From NCBI RefSeq assembly GCF_900104775.1, contig NZ_FNSA01000003.1:2852001-2916000 (forward strand): 64,000 nucleotides of DNA. Direction: 5' to 3'. Position 1 is the first letter of the stretch, and the number at the start of each line of letters is the position of its first letter. A model generated the notes under the pieces. It worked only from the letters and a program-made list of their open reading frames with translations. It was not told the origin of the DNA and did no database searches. The translations under genes were made by a program, and so were the position numbers. Below, piece by piece: positions 1 to 7,861 of this stretch. This stretch comes from Tsukamurella tyrosinosolvens (GTDB taxonomy: Bacteria > Actinomycetota > Actinomycetes > Mycobacteriales > Mycobacteriaceae).

Positions 1-777
1 CATCGCTCGGACCGAGATGCAGAGCGACGAGGGCGTTGATCACACCGACACAGAAGCGTCCGGCACCTCACCGTCAGACTCTCTATTTTAGAGATTAGCA
101 CGAGGCACGCGTGCCTCAAAGCCGAACAGGATCGGCCTGCCTCACAGCCGTGCTCACCAGACAGCCTCTCGAGTGACACGGTGGCCAACGGCCGAGAGAT
201 GCAGACCTCGACTGGCGCAGCCCTCGCACCGGTGGAACGCACCCCTGGAAGGTTCGTGAGACGGCCCTCGACGTTCCGCTGAATCAAGCGCGCTCCAGCG
301 CCACCAGATGCTGCTCCGTAGCCCACCCGGAGTCGCCCCGACTGGTCAATTGGTGCGCGATGCCGGCGTGGGCGGTGTGGGCGTCGAGCCCCTCGGCTGC
401 CGAACGCCACTAAGCCCTGCAACCAAGCCGGGGCCGCGGTACCCGAAGTCCCGTCGCGAGCAACGGCGTAGGGAAGCTCCGACAGAGCCGAGCCATACGG
501 ATTTGACACACCACCTGCCCGTGCAGGGGTGCAGCGGAACGGCACCCGAAGTGCCGAGAAGTGGGAGATTCGACCTCGCGTGGTCGGCTGCATCGCTACC
601 CTCCGGACGTTTGACGGCTCGCTGAAGAGAGGGGTATTCCCCCTCTTCGCGACCGCTGTCCGAGTTACTCAGGGCAACGAGAAAATGTCCATCACAGGCG
701 ACTGAGATGCGCTGACGCGAACGATAGCACGTCGCACGAAACTCGCCACAGAAACGACAAGTTGTCTAGTCGGACGA
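1..777. other. Intergenic region with palindromes and a hairpin
   Basis: No convincing gene is seen. Two inverted repeats lie close together: TCTCTA-ttt-TAGAGA at 80-94 and the perfect 16-bp palindrome GAGGCACGCGTGCCTC at 102-117. They could be operators of a gene left of the window. A hairpin at 624-648 (loop tatt, one mismatch in the stem) could terminate transcription. A reading frame at 308-625 has no recognisable features and is not called. Confidence 0.4.
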
Positions 778-1929
778 CTACCGCGCCTGCCAAGAAGCCG
801 CCTGCGAACGAGCGATGGAGACCAAGCGCTCCAAGCCGAAGTTCAGATCGATCAGATGCGTCTGATACAGGGGCAACTCGTTAATGGTCTGAGGCCCCGA
901 CAGTGTGATGCGGTAGAGATTGTTCTTGCCGCCAGTGCACTGCCCGACACCACGGCCCGCACCGATCGTCCACGTGCTCGACGACGTCGGCCAGCCTTGC
1001 GGGTAGGCCGTGACCTGAAGGAGGGCGGCCATCAGCCCTGGCGCGAATGGGCGACTGGGCATCGTGACTCCCACAGGCCCCTGCTCGTCTGCGAGTTTGG
1101 CAGGGTCTGTGCACACGACGGCGCGCCCGGCGCCGACGGGGAGTCCGACAGCGGCGCCGGTGACATCTTCGGCACTATCTCCGAACAAGGAGAGCGCGGG
1201 AGATGACGCGCTTGTCGAGTACGCGACGACGCAGCCGTACTCACCTCGGCTGGTGCATGTCGGGATGTTGCGGAAGTCGCCCCCTCGCGTGGAGCCGGGT
1301 GCTGTAGTCACGTTCCCGCCCAGCAGAAACGCACCTACCACCTTCGAGCGCACCGAGGCGTTCGAGTCCACTTCCTCTCGGAGCAGTTTGCGCAGCATGT
1401 GCGTCCCCTGGGAGTGCCCCAAGAACACGACGCCGCGCCCTCCGTTGTCGCGCGAAAGATAGTCGCGCCACGCGGAACGTACGGCTTCATAGGCCGTGTC
1501 GAATGCCGGCTTGATACTCAAGAGCGACGCCGGTGCGAGCGCGGCGAGCGGGACCTGCGGGTAGAGCGGTGCGAACACACGACACATCCCGGAGAAGCGG
1601 GCTGCCTGCATTGTCGCGATCGACCGCACCTCCGGCGACGCAACGGCCTGGGCGTTGAGGGCAAGGTCGTTGCTCACAGTGGGGTACACGTAGAAGCAGT
1701 CGACGGGCTGATCCGAAGCTTTCGGGAGGCCCGCTTTGGTCACCTTGCCAGTTCCGAGGTCTGTGATGTCCATGGGGACAACACACGGATTTGCTACCCC
1801 GGGTCGACACAGCCAACCCGTCTTGCCTGGCGCTGCGCTGGCACCACCGGCCGCCGTTGTCAGCACGCCCATCGCCAACGCTGCAGCTGCCAGAGCGGAG
1901 ATCCCGCTGGTCGAGAATCTGGTCACCAT
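778..1929 (-). CDS. Secreted DUF3089 (lysophospholipase/esterase-like) protein
   Basis: The protein has 383 aa from the ATG at 1929, which follows AAAAGG by 8 nt; an in-frame GTG at 1938 is the alternative. The N-terminus is a typical Sec signal peptide (basic start, Ala/Leu-rich core, ending near ASAAPG), so export is expected. The mature part matches the DUF3089 alpha/beta-hydrolase-like family of actinobacteria: an early DCFYVYPT motif and a nucleophile-elbow motif GHSQG followed by a leucine-rich helix. Family knowledge suggests an esterase or lipase acting outside the membrane, but the substrate is unknown. The gene stands alone and is divergent from the next one. The family is well supported; the activity is inferred. 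Confidence 0.8.
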   Translation of the reverse strand: MVTRFSTSGISALAAAALAMGVLTTAAGGASAAPGKTGWLCRPGVANPCVVPMDITDLGTGKVTKAGLPKASDQPVDCFYVYPTVSNDLALNAQAVASPEVRSIATMQAARFSGMCRVFAPLYPQVPLAALAPASLLSIKPAFDTAYEAVRSAWRDYLSRDNGGRGVVFLGHSQGTHMLRKLLREEVDSNASVRSKVVGAFLLGGNVTTAPGSTRGGDFRNIPTCTSRGEYGCVVAYSTSASSPALSLFGDSAEDVTGAAVGLPVGAGRAVVCTDPAKLADEQGPVGVTMPSRPFAPGLMAALLQVTAYPQGWPTSSSTWTIGAGRGVGQCTGGKNNLYRITLSGPQTINELPLYQTHLIDLNFGLERLVSIARSQAASWQAR

Positions 1930-2139
1930 CCACGTCACCTTTTCGGCTGCACGGGGTTGTGTGGCCCCCGCTCCTGAGCGGCAAGTGTAGAGGGCACAAC
2001 GGCGCTCCTGACGGAAGCTCGACCTCGCGTCGCTACATCACACAGTGCCGGCGATCTGCAGGCGAAGCCTCGTTCGACACGTATCCTTGTGATCCCTCAG
2101 CGGGCACGGCTCGCTTCCAGACCAGACAAGGGAGTCGCA

Positions 2140-3108
2140 GTGCAGTACGGGTGGTCAGTGCTCGCGTGCATGTTCCTAGATCAGAACGAGCCCACCGTGG
2201 ACCAATTCAGCCAGGTCCTGGATGGCGAGGCTGTTCGAGGCTGGCTTCCGTGGTCTCAACGGCGATACACGCCCGGCGCCTGGCCGGTCGTCGAGCAGGC
2301 CGCACGCTTCGGAGAGCCCCGTGAAGAGGTCGTCGACCACGGGATCGTGGTACGGGCGGTTCCCATTCCGGGCCCTGATGGTGAGACCTTCGGCGTGCGA
2401 GTGTGGCAGCACAGGCATGCTCCTGAGCAGGATCCGCCCCAGGCCGGAGGCTTCACCTGGAATGAGGCCGCGCGGGTCTTCCACCAAAGCTTCGCCTGCG
2501 CCAACATGTCAGGAACGACGTACGAAGAGTTCATTGCCGACCGCCCGACTGTCGACTTCACGCGGCGGGCACTCCGGTTCGACTACGTCGCCGAACTTGT
2601 GGACATTCTGCACACGCAAACGTCCGGAAAGCGCTTCTCGCACCCCGTCACGGTTGTGCACATCCAGACCGGCGAAATCATGGCCTGGCAGATGATCCTC
2701 GAAGCTGGAGGAGATTGCGTCCGCGGCTTTTTCTACGACATGACCCCGCTCGGGGCTGTTCCGGACCTACCGTCGCCTTCTGAGTTCGCGCAACGGTACA
2801 TCGCCTCTGCGGAAGGTCGCGGCTTGGCACTCGGCGTGCGTCTTGAAGATGGCGGACTCGTGATCGGGACCTGGCTTACGGATCCACCCACGGGAGTGAG
2901 CGTCGACCGGATATCGGGCGACGGCCACTATCTGGTCACTGACGACTCAAGTCGCCGACTGGCAGCAGCACGCCTCGGGGAGAGCGTGGAAGTTCATATC
3001 CGTCTCACGGACGGAGGCTGGGGCGCAGCGCAGGCATCAGTCCTTCCCTACATGCACGGCTCCCAACCGGACCAAACTCTCCTCGTGGTCGACTTCCGCC
3101 TCCCCTGA
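2140..3108 (+). CDS. Rv3651-like GAF/PAS-type domain protein
   Basis: The protein has 322 aa if it starts at the GTG at 2140, which has an excellent ribosome-binding site AAGGGAG at 2128-2134; an in-frame ATG at 2089 lacks one. No signal peptide or membrane helix is seen. The N-terminal third ends in a VRAVPIPGPDG...FGVRVW pattern that I recognise from the mycobacterial Rv3651-like family (GAF-like N-terminal domain, formerly DUF5593, followed by PAS-like domains). No enzymatic motif is visible, so a ligand-sensing role is the most that can be inferred. It lies between a secreted esterase-like gene and a dehydrogenase, which fits a lipid-related context. The family call rests on recalled similarity and is moderate. 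Confidence 0.55.
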   Translation: MQYGWSVLACMFLDQNEPTVDQFSQVLDGEAVRGWLPWSQRRYTPGAWPVVEQAARFGEPREEVVDHGIVVRAVPIPGPDGETFGVRVWQHRHAPEQDPPQAGGFTWNEAARVFHQSFACANMSGTTYEEFIADRPTVDFTRRALRFDYVAELVDILHTQTSGKRFSHPVTVVHIQTGEIMAWQMILEAGGDCVRGFFYDMTPLGAVPDLPSPSEFAQRYIASAEGRGLALGVRLEDGGLVIGTWLTDPPTGVSVDRISGDGHYLVTDDSSRRLAAARLGESVEVHIRLTDGGWGAAQASVLPYMHGSQPDQTLLVVDFRLP

Positions 3109-3128
3109 CCCAGGTATCGTTCACCAGC

Positions 3129-3977
3129 ATGGCCAACTTTGTTCGTGCACTCAACCACCGAATGCTGCAGAGGTCCCTCATACCTCCGCTTCCCGGTCTT
3201 CCACCACGGAACAGCTCAGAGTCCCTCGCGGGCAAAACCATCGCCATCACGGGCGCGTCGGCAGGCATAGGCCGCGCCGCCGCCTATCGCCTTGCGAGCC
3301 GGGGGGCGACATTGGTCCTGATCGCGCGTGGTGATGCGGGACTTAACGAGACATCGGCCGGGGTCAGCGCTCGTGGCGGCATCGCCATTCCATTGACTGC
3401 CGACCTGGCGGACGAAGCCTCCGCCATGAGAGTCATCGACGAACTGAATCGACGGAACGTAGATGTCTTGGTCAACAACGCCGGCCGATCAATCCGCCGC
3501 AAGATCGTCGACTCGACAGAGCGAATGCACGACTTCGAGCGGACGATGGCAATCAACTACTTCGCCGCTGTGCGTCTGTCCCTAGGCGTCCTCGACGGCA
3601 TGCGCGAACGCGACAATGGGCAGATTGTGAACGTGTGCACCTGGGCCCTGAGGCCAGGGACCATGCCACTATTCGGCGCCTACGGCGCGTCGAAGGCCGC
3701 GTTGGAGATGTTCTCGAGAAGTCTTGGAGCGGAACTCGACGGATCCGGGGTCGCCGTCACTGTCGTCTACTTCCCCCTCGTTAAGACCGGCATGATCAGC
3801 CCAACAGAGAAGTACGACAGCCGTGTGACCCTCAGCGACGACGAAGCTGGCGAGTGGATCGAGCACGCTCTGGACGCGCGCCCGATGCGCATCGTCCCGA
3901 ACCTGATGAAGGCCGCCCCGATCGCCGACGTCACCGTTCCGGGACTCATGAACAAGGTGAGCCGCATCATCAGCTGA
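3129..3977 (+). CDS. Short-chain dehydrogenase/reductase
   Basis: The protein has 282 aa and is a classical SDR. The cofactor loop GASAGIGR lies near residues 40-47, NNAG near 117-120, and the catalytic YxxxK (YGASK) near 181-185, so the fold and active site look complete. An extra basic N-terminal stretch of about 35 residues precedes the Rossmann fold, as in SDRs that act on acyl chains, such as the mycobacterial fatty acyl-CoA reductase-like proteins. The substrate cannot be read from the sequence. A TATCGT box at 3114-3119 sits 9 nt before the ATG, so the message may be nearly leaderless. It follows the Rv3651-like gene by 20 nt and may be co-transcribed with it. Confidence 0.8.
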   Translation: MANFVRALNHRMLQRSLIPPLPGLPPRNSSESLAGKTIAITGASAGIGRAAAYRLASRGATLVLIARGDAGLNETSAGVSARGGIAIPLTADLADEASAMRVIDELNRRNVDVLVNNAGRSIRRKIVDSTERMHDFERTMAINYFAAVRLSLGVLDGMRERDNGQIVNVCTWALRPGTMPLFGAYGASKAALEMFSRSLGAELDGSGVAVTVVYFPLVKTGMISPTEKYDSRVTLSDDEAGEWIEHALDARPMRIVPNLMKAAPIADVTVPGLMNKVSRIIS

Positions 3978-4120
3978 AGCTCGTGTCCGCCCCCCCCCCG
4001 ACCGGGGCACACGCGCCACACCGCGGCGCAGACCGTCCGGTCCGCCGCCGCAGAGACATCGCCGTTCGCCCCCGGATTCGAACAGCATGCGAGCCTCTTC
4101 GCGCCGGTGCTCTTTGTACG

Positions 4121-4560
4121 GCGGAATCGTACGTTCGAAGACCGAGAAGTTCCCTACTTGACCTGCGAAAACTGACACCGTTTCGCCCGGAACGCATACA
4201 CGCAGCCGCGACACGTCAACGTCGCGTCACGAGGGGGACCCTCTGCGCACCGCCCGGAAGATTCGCATTCACGTCGGTGAGCTCCGGGCAACCCGCCCGA
4301 ACAACAACCTCTATGCGAAAGACGATTTGTTTAGCAAGAGTAATTACATGTATCTACGTGCGAATATTCGCGATCTCACACATGTCTGATCTAGTTCTTT
4401 GCAATACACTAATCTGGACATGTGCGTGGTCCGGCGGAGGGGCCCCCGTCCGACGCGACGGCTGTGAATTCGTGCAGTTGGGCTTGGTTTCTGCCTACTC
4501 GGTGTCAAATTTCGCAGGTCAGAAGGGGAACATCTCTGTCGAGAACGGGACGATTCCGCC
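4121..4560. repeat. Imperfect inverted repeat, relic IS21-type ends
   Basis: The reverse complement of 4121-4180 matches 4500-4559 at roughly 45 of 60 positions without gaps. Each arm contains two tandem sub-repeats of about 20 bp beginning gtc (such as GTCAGAAGGGGAACATC and GTCGAGAACGGGACGAT). Tandem sub-repeats inside the terminal regions are characteristic of IS21-family elements. The 320 bp between the arms has no transposase. I read this as a MITE-like derivative or the remains of an element unrelated to the intact one at 11 kb, whose ends differ. Confidence 0.5.
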
Positions 4561-4585
4561 CAACTCCCGGAGCCCTGGGCACCCT

Positions 4586-4627
4586 TTCGAGATTCTCGAA
4601 CTGTTATTCGATAATCGAATCTCGATT
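4586..4627. promoter_or_regulatory. Cluster of three palindromes upstream of the RuvC-like gene
   Basis: TTCGAGA-t-TCTCGAA (4586-4600) is a perfect palindrome. It is followed by ATTCGAT-a-ATCGAAT (4606-4620) and the overlapping AATCGA-atc-TCGATT (4613-4627). The cluster is an AT-rich island 60 bp before the first gene of the module. Operator, partition site and origin are all possible; the sequence does not decide. Confidence 0.5.
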
Positions 4628-4687
4628 AGAACTCTTGGGACGCGCCTCAGGCGCGACTTTCCCTAGGCGCAGCTCAGACTTCGCGGC

Positions 4688-5335
4688 ATGTCTTCCCCGC
4701 TCATTCCGCTCGATCCCACCGTCCCGGGCCGCACCGCCGTCGGGATCGATCCGTCTCTCACCGGAGCCGGCATCGCCGCGATCGACCTCGCTGACGGCAC
4801 GCTGCAGACCGCAGTCCACTCCTCCCCTGCCCCGGAGGACAAGGGCATCGCCGGGCACGTCGCCCGGCACAGCCAGCTCGTCCACGGGATCCTCCGCCAG
4901 GTGCTCGCGTGCGACCCCGCGCTCGTGGTCATGGAGGACTTCTCCTTCACCGTCGAAGGTGCCGATACGTCCTCCGGCCGGCGCAGCTACGTCTGGTGGG
5001 CGTTGGCCGACGGCATGTACAGGCTCGGGATCCCGATGGTGACCGCAGTTCCCAGCCAGATCAAGGTCATGGCGACCAACAACGGGAACGCCAGCAAGGG
5101 TGAGATGGTCGCTGCCTACGCGTCCACGTGGCCGGACGCCGAACGCGGACCGAACATCGAGGACCGCGCCGACAGCGCGTGGGCAGCGGTGGTCGCCGGG
5201 GCACTCTTGCGCTCCCCTCACGTGCCGGTCACGCTCACCGTGAAGCGGCGCAAGACGCTCGCGAAGCTCGCCCCGCCGACCCTCACCCCGCGCATCGAAG
5301 CTCCTCGCCCGTCCCTCATCGTTCCCGCGGCCTAG
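4688..5335 (+). CDS. RuvC-like Holliday junction resolvase
   Basis: The protein has 215 aa with an RNase H-fold resolvase pattern. The first acidic residue is in GIDPSLTG (D21), the second in VVMEDFSF (E83), and the last pair is in IEDRADSAWAAVVAG (D159, D162), matching the DAxDAL helix of RuvC. The segment around residues 122-142 resembles the RuvC loop that precedes this helix. The C-terminal 40 residues are proline-rich and probably disordered. Family members cut branched DNA; here it probably serves replication or recombination of the mobile element. It is the first gene of a plus-strand run and is followed by a nuclease 68 bp later. It is distinct from chromosomal ruvC, which sits with ruvA and ruvB. 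Confidence 0.75.
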   Translation: MSSPLIPLDPTVPGRTAVGIDPSLTGAGIAAIDLADGTLQTAVHSSPAPEDKGIAGHVARHSQLVHGILRQVLACDPALVVMEDFSFTVEGADTSSGRRSYVWWALADGMYRLGIPMVTAVPSQIKVMATNNGNASKGEMVAAYASTWPDAERGPNIEDRADSAWAAVVAGALLRSPHVPVTLTVKRRKTLAKLAPPTLTPRIEAPRPSLIVPAA

Positions 5336-5403
5336 ACGCGCACGTCGGCGTGTCGCCGCGGCCGCCTGGGCGCGGCGCTCGATCGGCACTACCTTCCTGC
5401 GCC

Positions 5404-6738
5404 ATGACCCGTCCCGCACCGCTCCCTGCGCCGCCCTTCATCGGCACCGTCGGGACGCCGGAGGCGCCGCCGACCGTCGATCCACAGGCGCAGCATCTCC
5501 CCCAGACGCCCTTGGCCGGCCCCCCGGCCCTCGCCCCGGTCGGCGCCGCTGCCATGCCCGCGACCGTCGGCGGGCCGCCGTCGCTCGCCACCATCGGAAG
5601 CGTGCCGGCGCCAGCGGCCCCCTCCGCGCTCAGCGCGCCCCCGACTCTCGCCACGGTGGGCGGCGCGCCCACGGCCCCTCCGGCAGCTCAGCCGGTCGCG
5701 GGTCCCTCGGGCATCCCGCCGGCGGCGAACTTCGCTCCGCCCGTCGCCTTCACGAGCCCGATCAAGATGTACGAGCCGCCGGCCGCCGCCTGGGCCAACC
5801 CTCCTGAGATCCCGGGCAAGTGGAAGCCGGAGTACACCAAGGACGGCAACGAGTACGTGGTTCCCGGCTTGGACGGCATCCGCAAGACCGACAACGTGAC
5901 CAGAGCGACCACGCTGGCCAAGTCGCTCGACGACTCCACCAACCTGACCAACTGGATGCTGCGCGGCACGGTTCTCGGGCTCGCGAACAACCCGCACCTG
6001 CTCAACGGGATCGACACCACCGCGCACCCACACATCGCCACGCTCGAGTTCTTCGACCGGAAGTCGCTCGAGCGGATCGCCAACAAGGCCAAGCGCAGCG
6101 TCGGCGGCGACGACGGCAGCGTGTTCGGCAACAAGCTCCACGCGTGGCTCGAAGCCATCATCGCCGGGGCGACCACCTTCGACCAGGCACCGAAGGACTT
6201 GCAGCCCTACCTCGCAGTGCTCTTCGAGTCCATGCGTCGGCTCGGGTTCCAGTTCGTGGACAAGATGGTCGAGCGCACCGTGTTCATCCCCGCCTCCGGG
6301 CTCGTCGGCACCTTCGACTTCCTCGCCGTCACTCCCGACGGCGACTGGGTCATCGGGGACCTGAAGACCTCGAGCTCGATCGACTGGAGCTGGCTCTCGA
6401 TCGCGATCCAGCTCGCCCAGTACTCCACCGCGACCATGATGTTGTCCTGGGACGGCTCGCGCTGGGAAGTCATGCCCCCTGTCTCGCGGGTCTTCGCGCT
6501 GGTCCTCTCGGTCCCCAAGGACGAGCCCATCCCGACGTGCACGCCCTACGTGGTCGACCTCAACCTCGGCAGCGAGATGATGGAGACTGCGCTGCGCGTC
6601 CAGCACCTCCACGCCGTCGCCAAGCGTGCCGCCAGCGACTCCACCGCTCTGCGCGAGGGCGACGAGCTCCTCGCCTGGACGGCCGGCGCGGAAGTCAACC
6701 TTCGCGAACTGGTGGGTCAGACGCCTCCGGCGGCCTGA
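5404..6738 (+). CDS. PD-(D/E)XK superfamily nuclease with Pro/Ala-rich repeat N-terminus
   Basis: The protein has 444 aa from the ATG at 5404. A TACCTT box at 5390-5395 lies 8 nt upstream and no Shine-Dalgarno is seen, so a leaderless message is likely. Residues 1-120 are low-complexity and contain about four copies of a PPxLATVG-like unit. The C-terminal two thirds hold a RecB-like nuclease core: GTFDF (D305), then IGDLKTSS (D319, K321), then a helix with QLAQY, which is the D...DxK...Q order of the PDDEXK_1/Cas4/RecB group. It probably cuts or resects DNA as part of the element's replication or recombination. Lying beside a RuvC-like resolvase supports a DNA-processing role. The exact substrate is unknown. 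Confidence 0.7.
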   Translation: MTRPAPLPAPPFIGTVGTPEAPPTVDPQAQHLPQTPLAGPPALAPVGAAAMPATVGGPPSLATIGSVPAPAAPSALSAPPTLATVGGAPTAPPAAQPVAGPSGIPPAANFAPPVAFTSPIKMYEPPAAAWANPPEIPGKWKPEYTKDGNEYVVPGLDGIRKTDNVTRATTLAKSLDDSTNLTNWMLRGTVLGLANNPHLLNGIDTTAHPHIATLEFFDRKSLERIANKAKRSVGGDDGSVFGNKLHAWLEAIIAGATTFDQAPKDLQPYLAVLFESMRRLGFQFVDKMVERTVFIPASGLVGTFDFLAVTPDGDWVIGDLKTSSSIDWSWLSIAIQLAQYSTATMMLSWDGSRWEVMPPVSRVFALVLSVPKDEPIPTCTPYVVDLNLGSEMMETALRVQHLHAVAKRAASDSTALREGDELLAWTAGAEVNLRELVGQTPPAA

Positions 6739-6826
6739 GACCGCCGCGACCGCGCTTGAGCGCGCAGACCCGCCCCGCCCCCGGTACGTTGCCCGCCACA
6801 GCACGCTGGCGAAAGGGTCGAGCACG

Positions 6827-7672
6827 GTGGAGCATGACTCGGGACGCGAAGGCACGTCCGAGCAGCGGAGGCGCCTCGACTACGACGCCGCGTGGCAGCA
6901 GCGGTTTCTGTTGGTCGCCGAGCGCGATGCTCGCGGCCTGCCGTTGCACGGTGCCTGGCGCACCGCGTGGCTGAGTCGCCAACGACGGGCCCACGCCGCC
7001 GGCACGTTGAGCGCCGGACGAGCCGCGGCGCTCGAGAGCCTCGCCTCCTTCAGCTGGCACCCCGCGGCGGACAGCTGGTCGCGATCGCTGCGCCGCCTTC
7101 AAGACTTCGCCGAGGCCCGTGGGCGAATGCCCACCCGCGCAGATGACCAGAACCTCGCAGGCTGGGCCGCCGCGCAGCGCTTCGCCTTGCGCAACGGGAC
7201 TCTCGCACCCGAGCGATGTTCGGCGCTGAGGGCGTTGCCCGGTTGGACCGAAGCCGCCAACACGACCCGGTCCGCGCCGACGTGGTTCGCGCGGGTCGAC
7301 GACCTCCTCGAGCATGTCGAACGGGCGGGCCGCATGCCCCGGACGCAGTCCCCTGACCCGGCCGAGGCCGCCCTCGCCCGATGGGTGTCCACGCAGCGCG
7401 CGCAGCGCCGCGGCGGGACGCTCAGCGCCTACCGCCGACACGCCCTGGAGACGGTGCCTGGCTGGAAGTGGCGAGGACACGACTCCGCCTGGGAGGCGAA
7501 CTTCCAGCTCGCACGAGCGACGCCACCTGTCGAGATCCGCCCAGGACATCCCATCTACGGATGGGTCATCCGCCAGCGGCGAGCACACAGAGCAGGTCGA
7601 CTGACCCCGCGGCGGGCGCAACAGCTCGAATCTCTGCGCCTCCTCGACGCTCGAGTGCGATCCCGCCGGTGA
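6827..7672 (+). CDS. Helicase-associated (HA) domain repeat protein without a helicase
   Basis: The protein has 281 aa from the GTG at 6827, which follows GAAAGGG by 9 nt. It consists of about four repeats of 60-65 residues, each with W...L..F....GRMP, a central W..xQR and an ending TLS..R...L..LPGW, which is the pattern of the PF03457 helicase-associated domain. HA domains normally hang in tandem from large DEAD/H helicases of actinobacteria and bind nucleic acid; here they form a free-standing basic protein. A DNA- or RNA-binding accessory role for the element is inferred. It follows the PD-(D/E)XK gene by 88 bp. No catalytic motif is present. Confidence 0.6.
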   Translation: MEHDSGREGTSEQRRRLDYDAAWQQRFLLVAERDARGLPLHGAWRTAWLSRQRRAHAAGTLSAGRAAALESLASFSWHPAADSWSRSLRRLQDFAEARGRMPTRADDQNLAGWAAAQRFALRNGTLAPERCSALRALPGWTEAANTTRSAPTWFARVDDLLEHVERAGRMPRTQSPDPAEAALARWVSTQRAQRRGGTLSAYRRHALETVPGWKWRGHDSAWEANFQLARATPPVEIRPGHPIYGWVIRQRRAHRAGRLTPRRAQQLESLRLLDARVRSRR

Positions 7673-7861
7673 GCGGCCCCGCCGCACCAAGCAGCGAGTC
7701 CAACCTCTCCTGACCTGGGCACTATCGGACGCCCAGACGGTCGCGAAAGAGCCACCCCGAACACGAGCATGCCGACTGCGTCGCGCAATGCGCCCATCTG
7801 TTGCGTCTTCTGCAATACTTCAAGGGACGCGACACCTGCAGCTCAAGAGGGGTAAGAAGAG

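Larger units (their letters stand above)
3978..4687. other. Non-coding stretch with C10 run, relic IS ends and palindrome cluster
   Basis: About 700 bp with no credible gene and visibly lower GC around 4320-4420 and 4580-4630. It holds a run of ten C at 3990-3999, a pair of diverged inverted repeats (4121-4180 and 4500-4560, listed separately), a 12-bp palindrome GCGAATATTCGC at 4360-4371, and overlapping palindromes at 4586-4627. It separates the left segment from the first module of the mobile element. Confidence 0.6.

Noticed and set aside
308-625. Open frame of 105 codons
   Set aside because: No ribosome-binding site, no recognisable domain and a composition typical of chance GC-rich frames; only the hairpin after it is reported.
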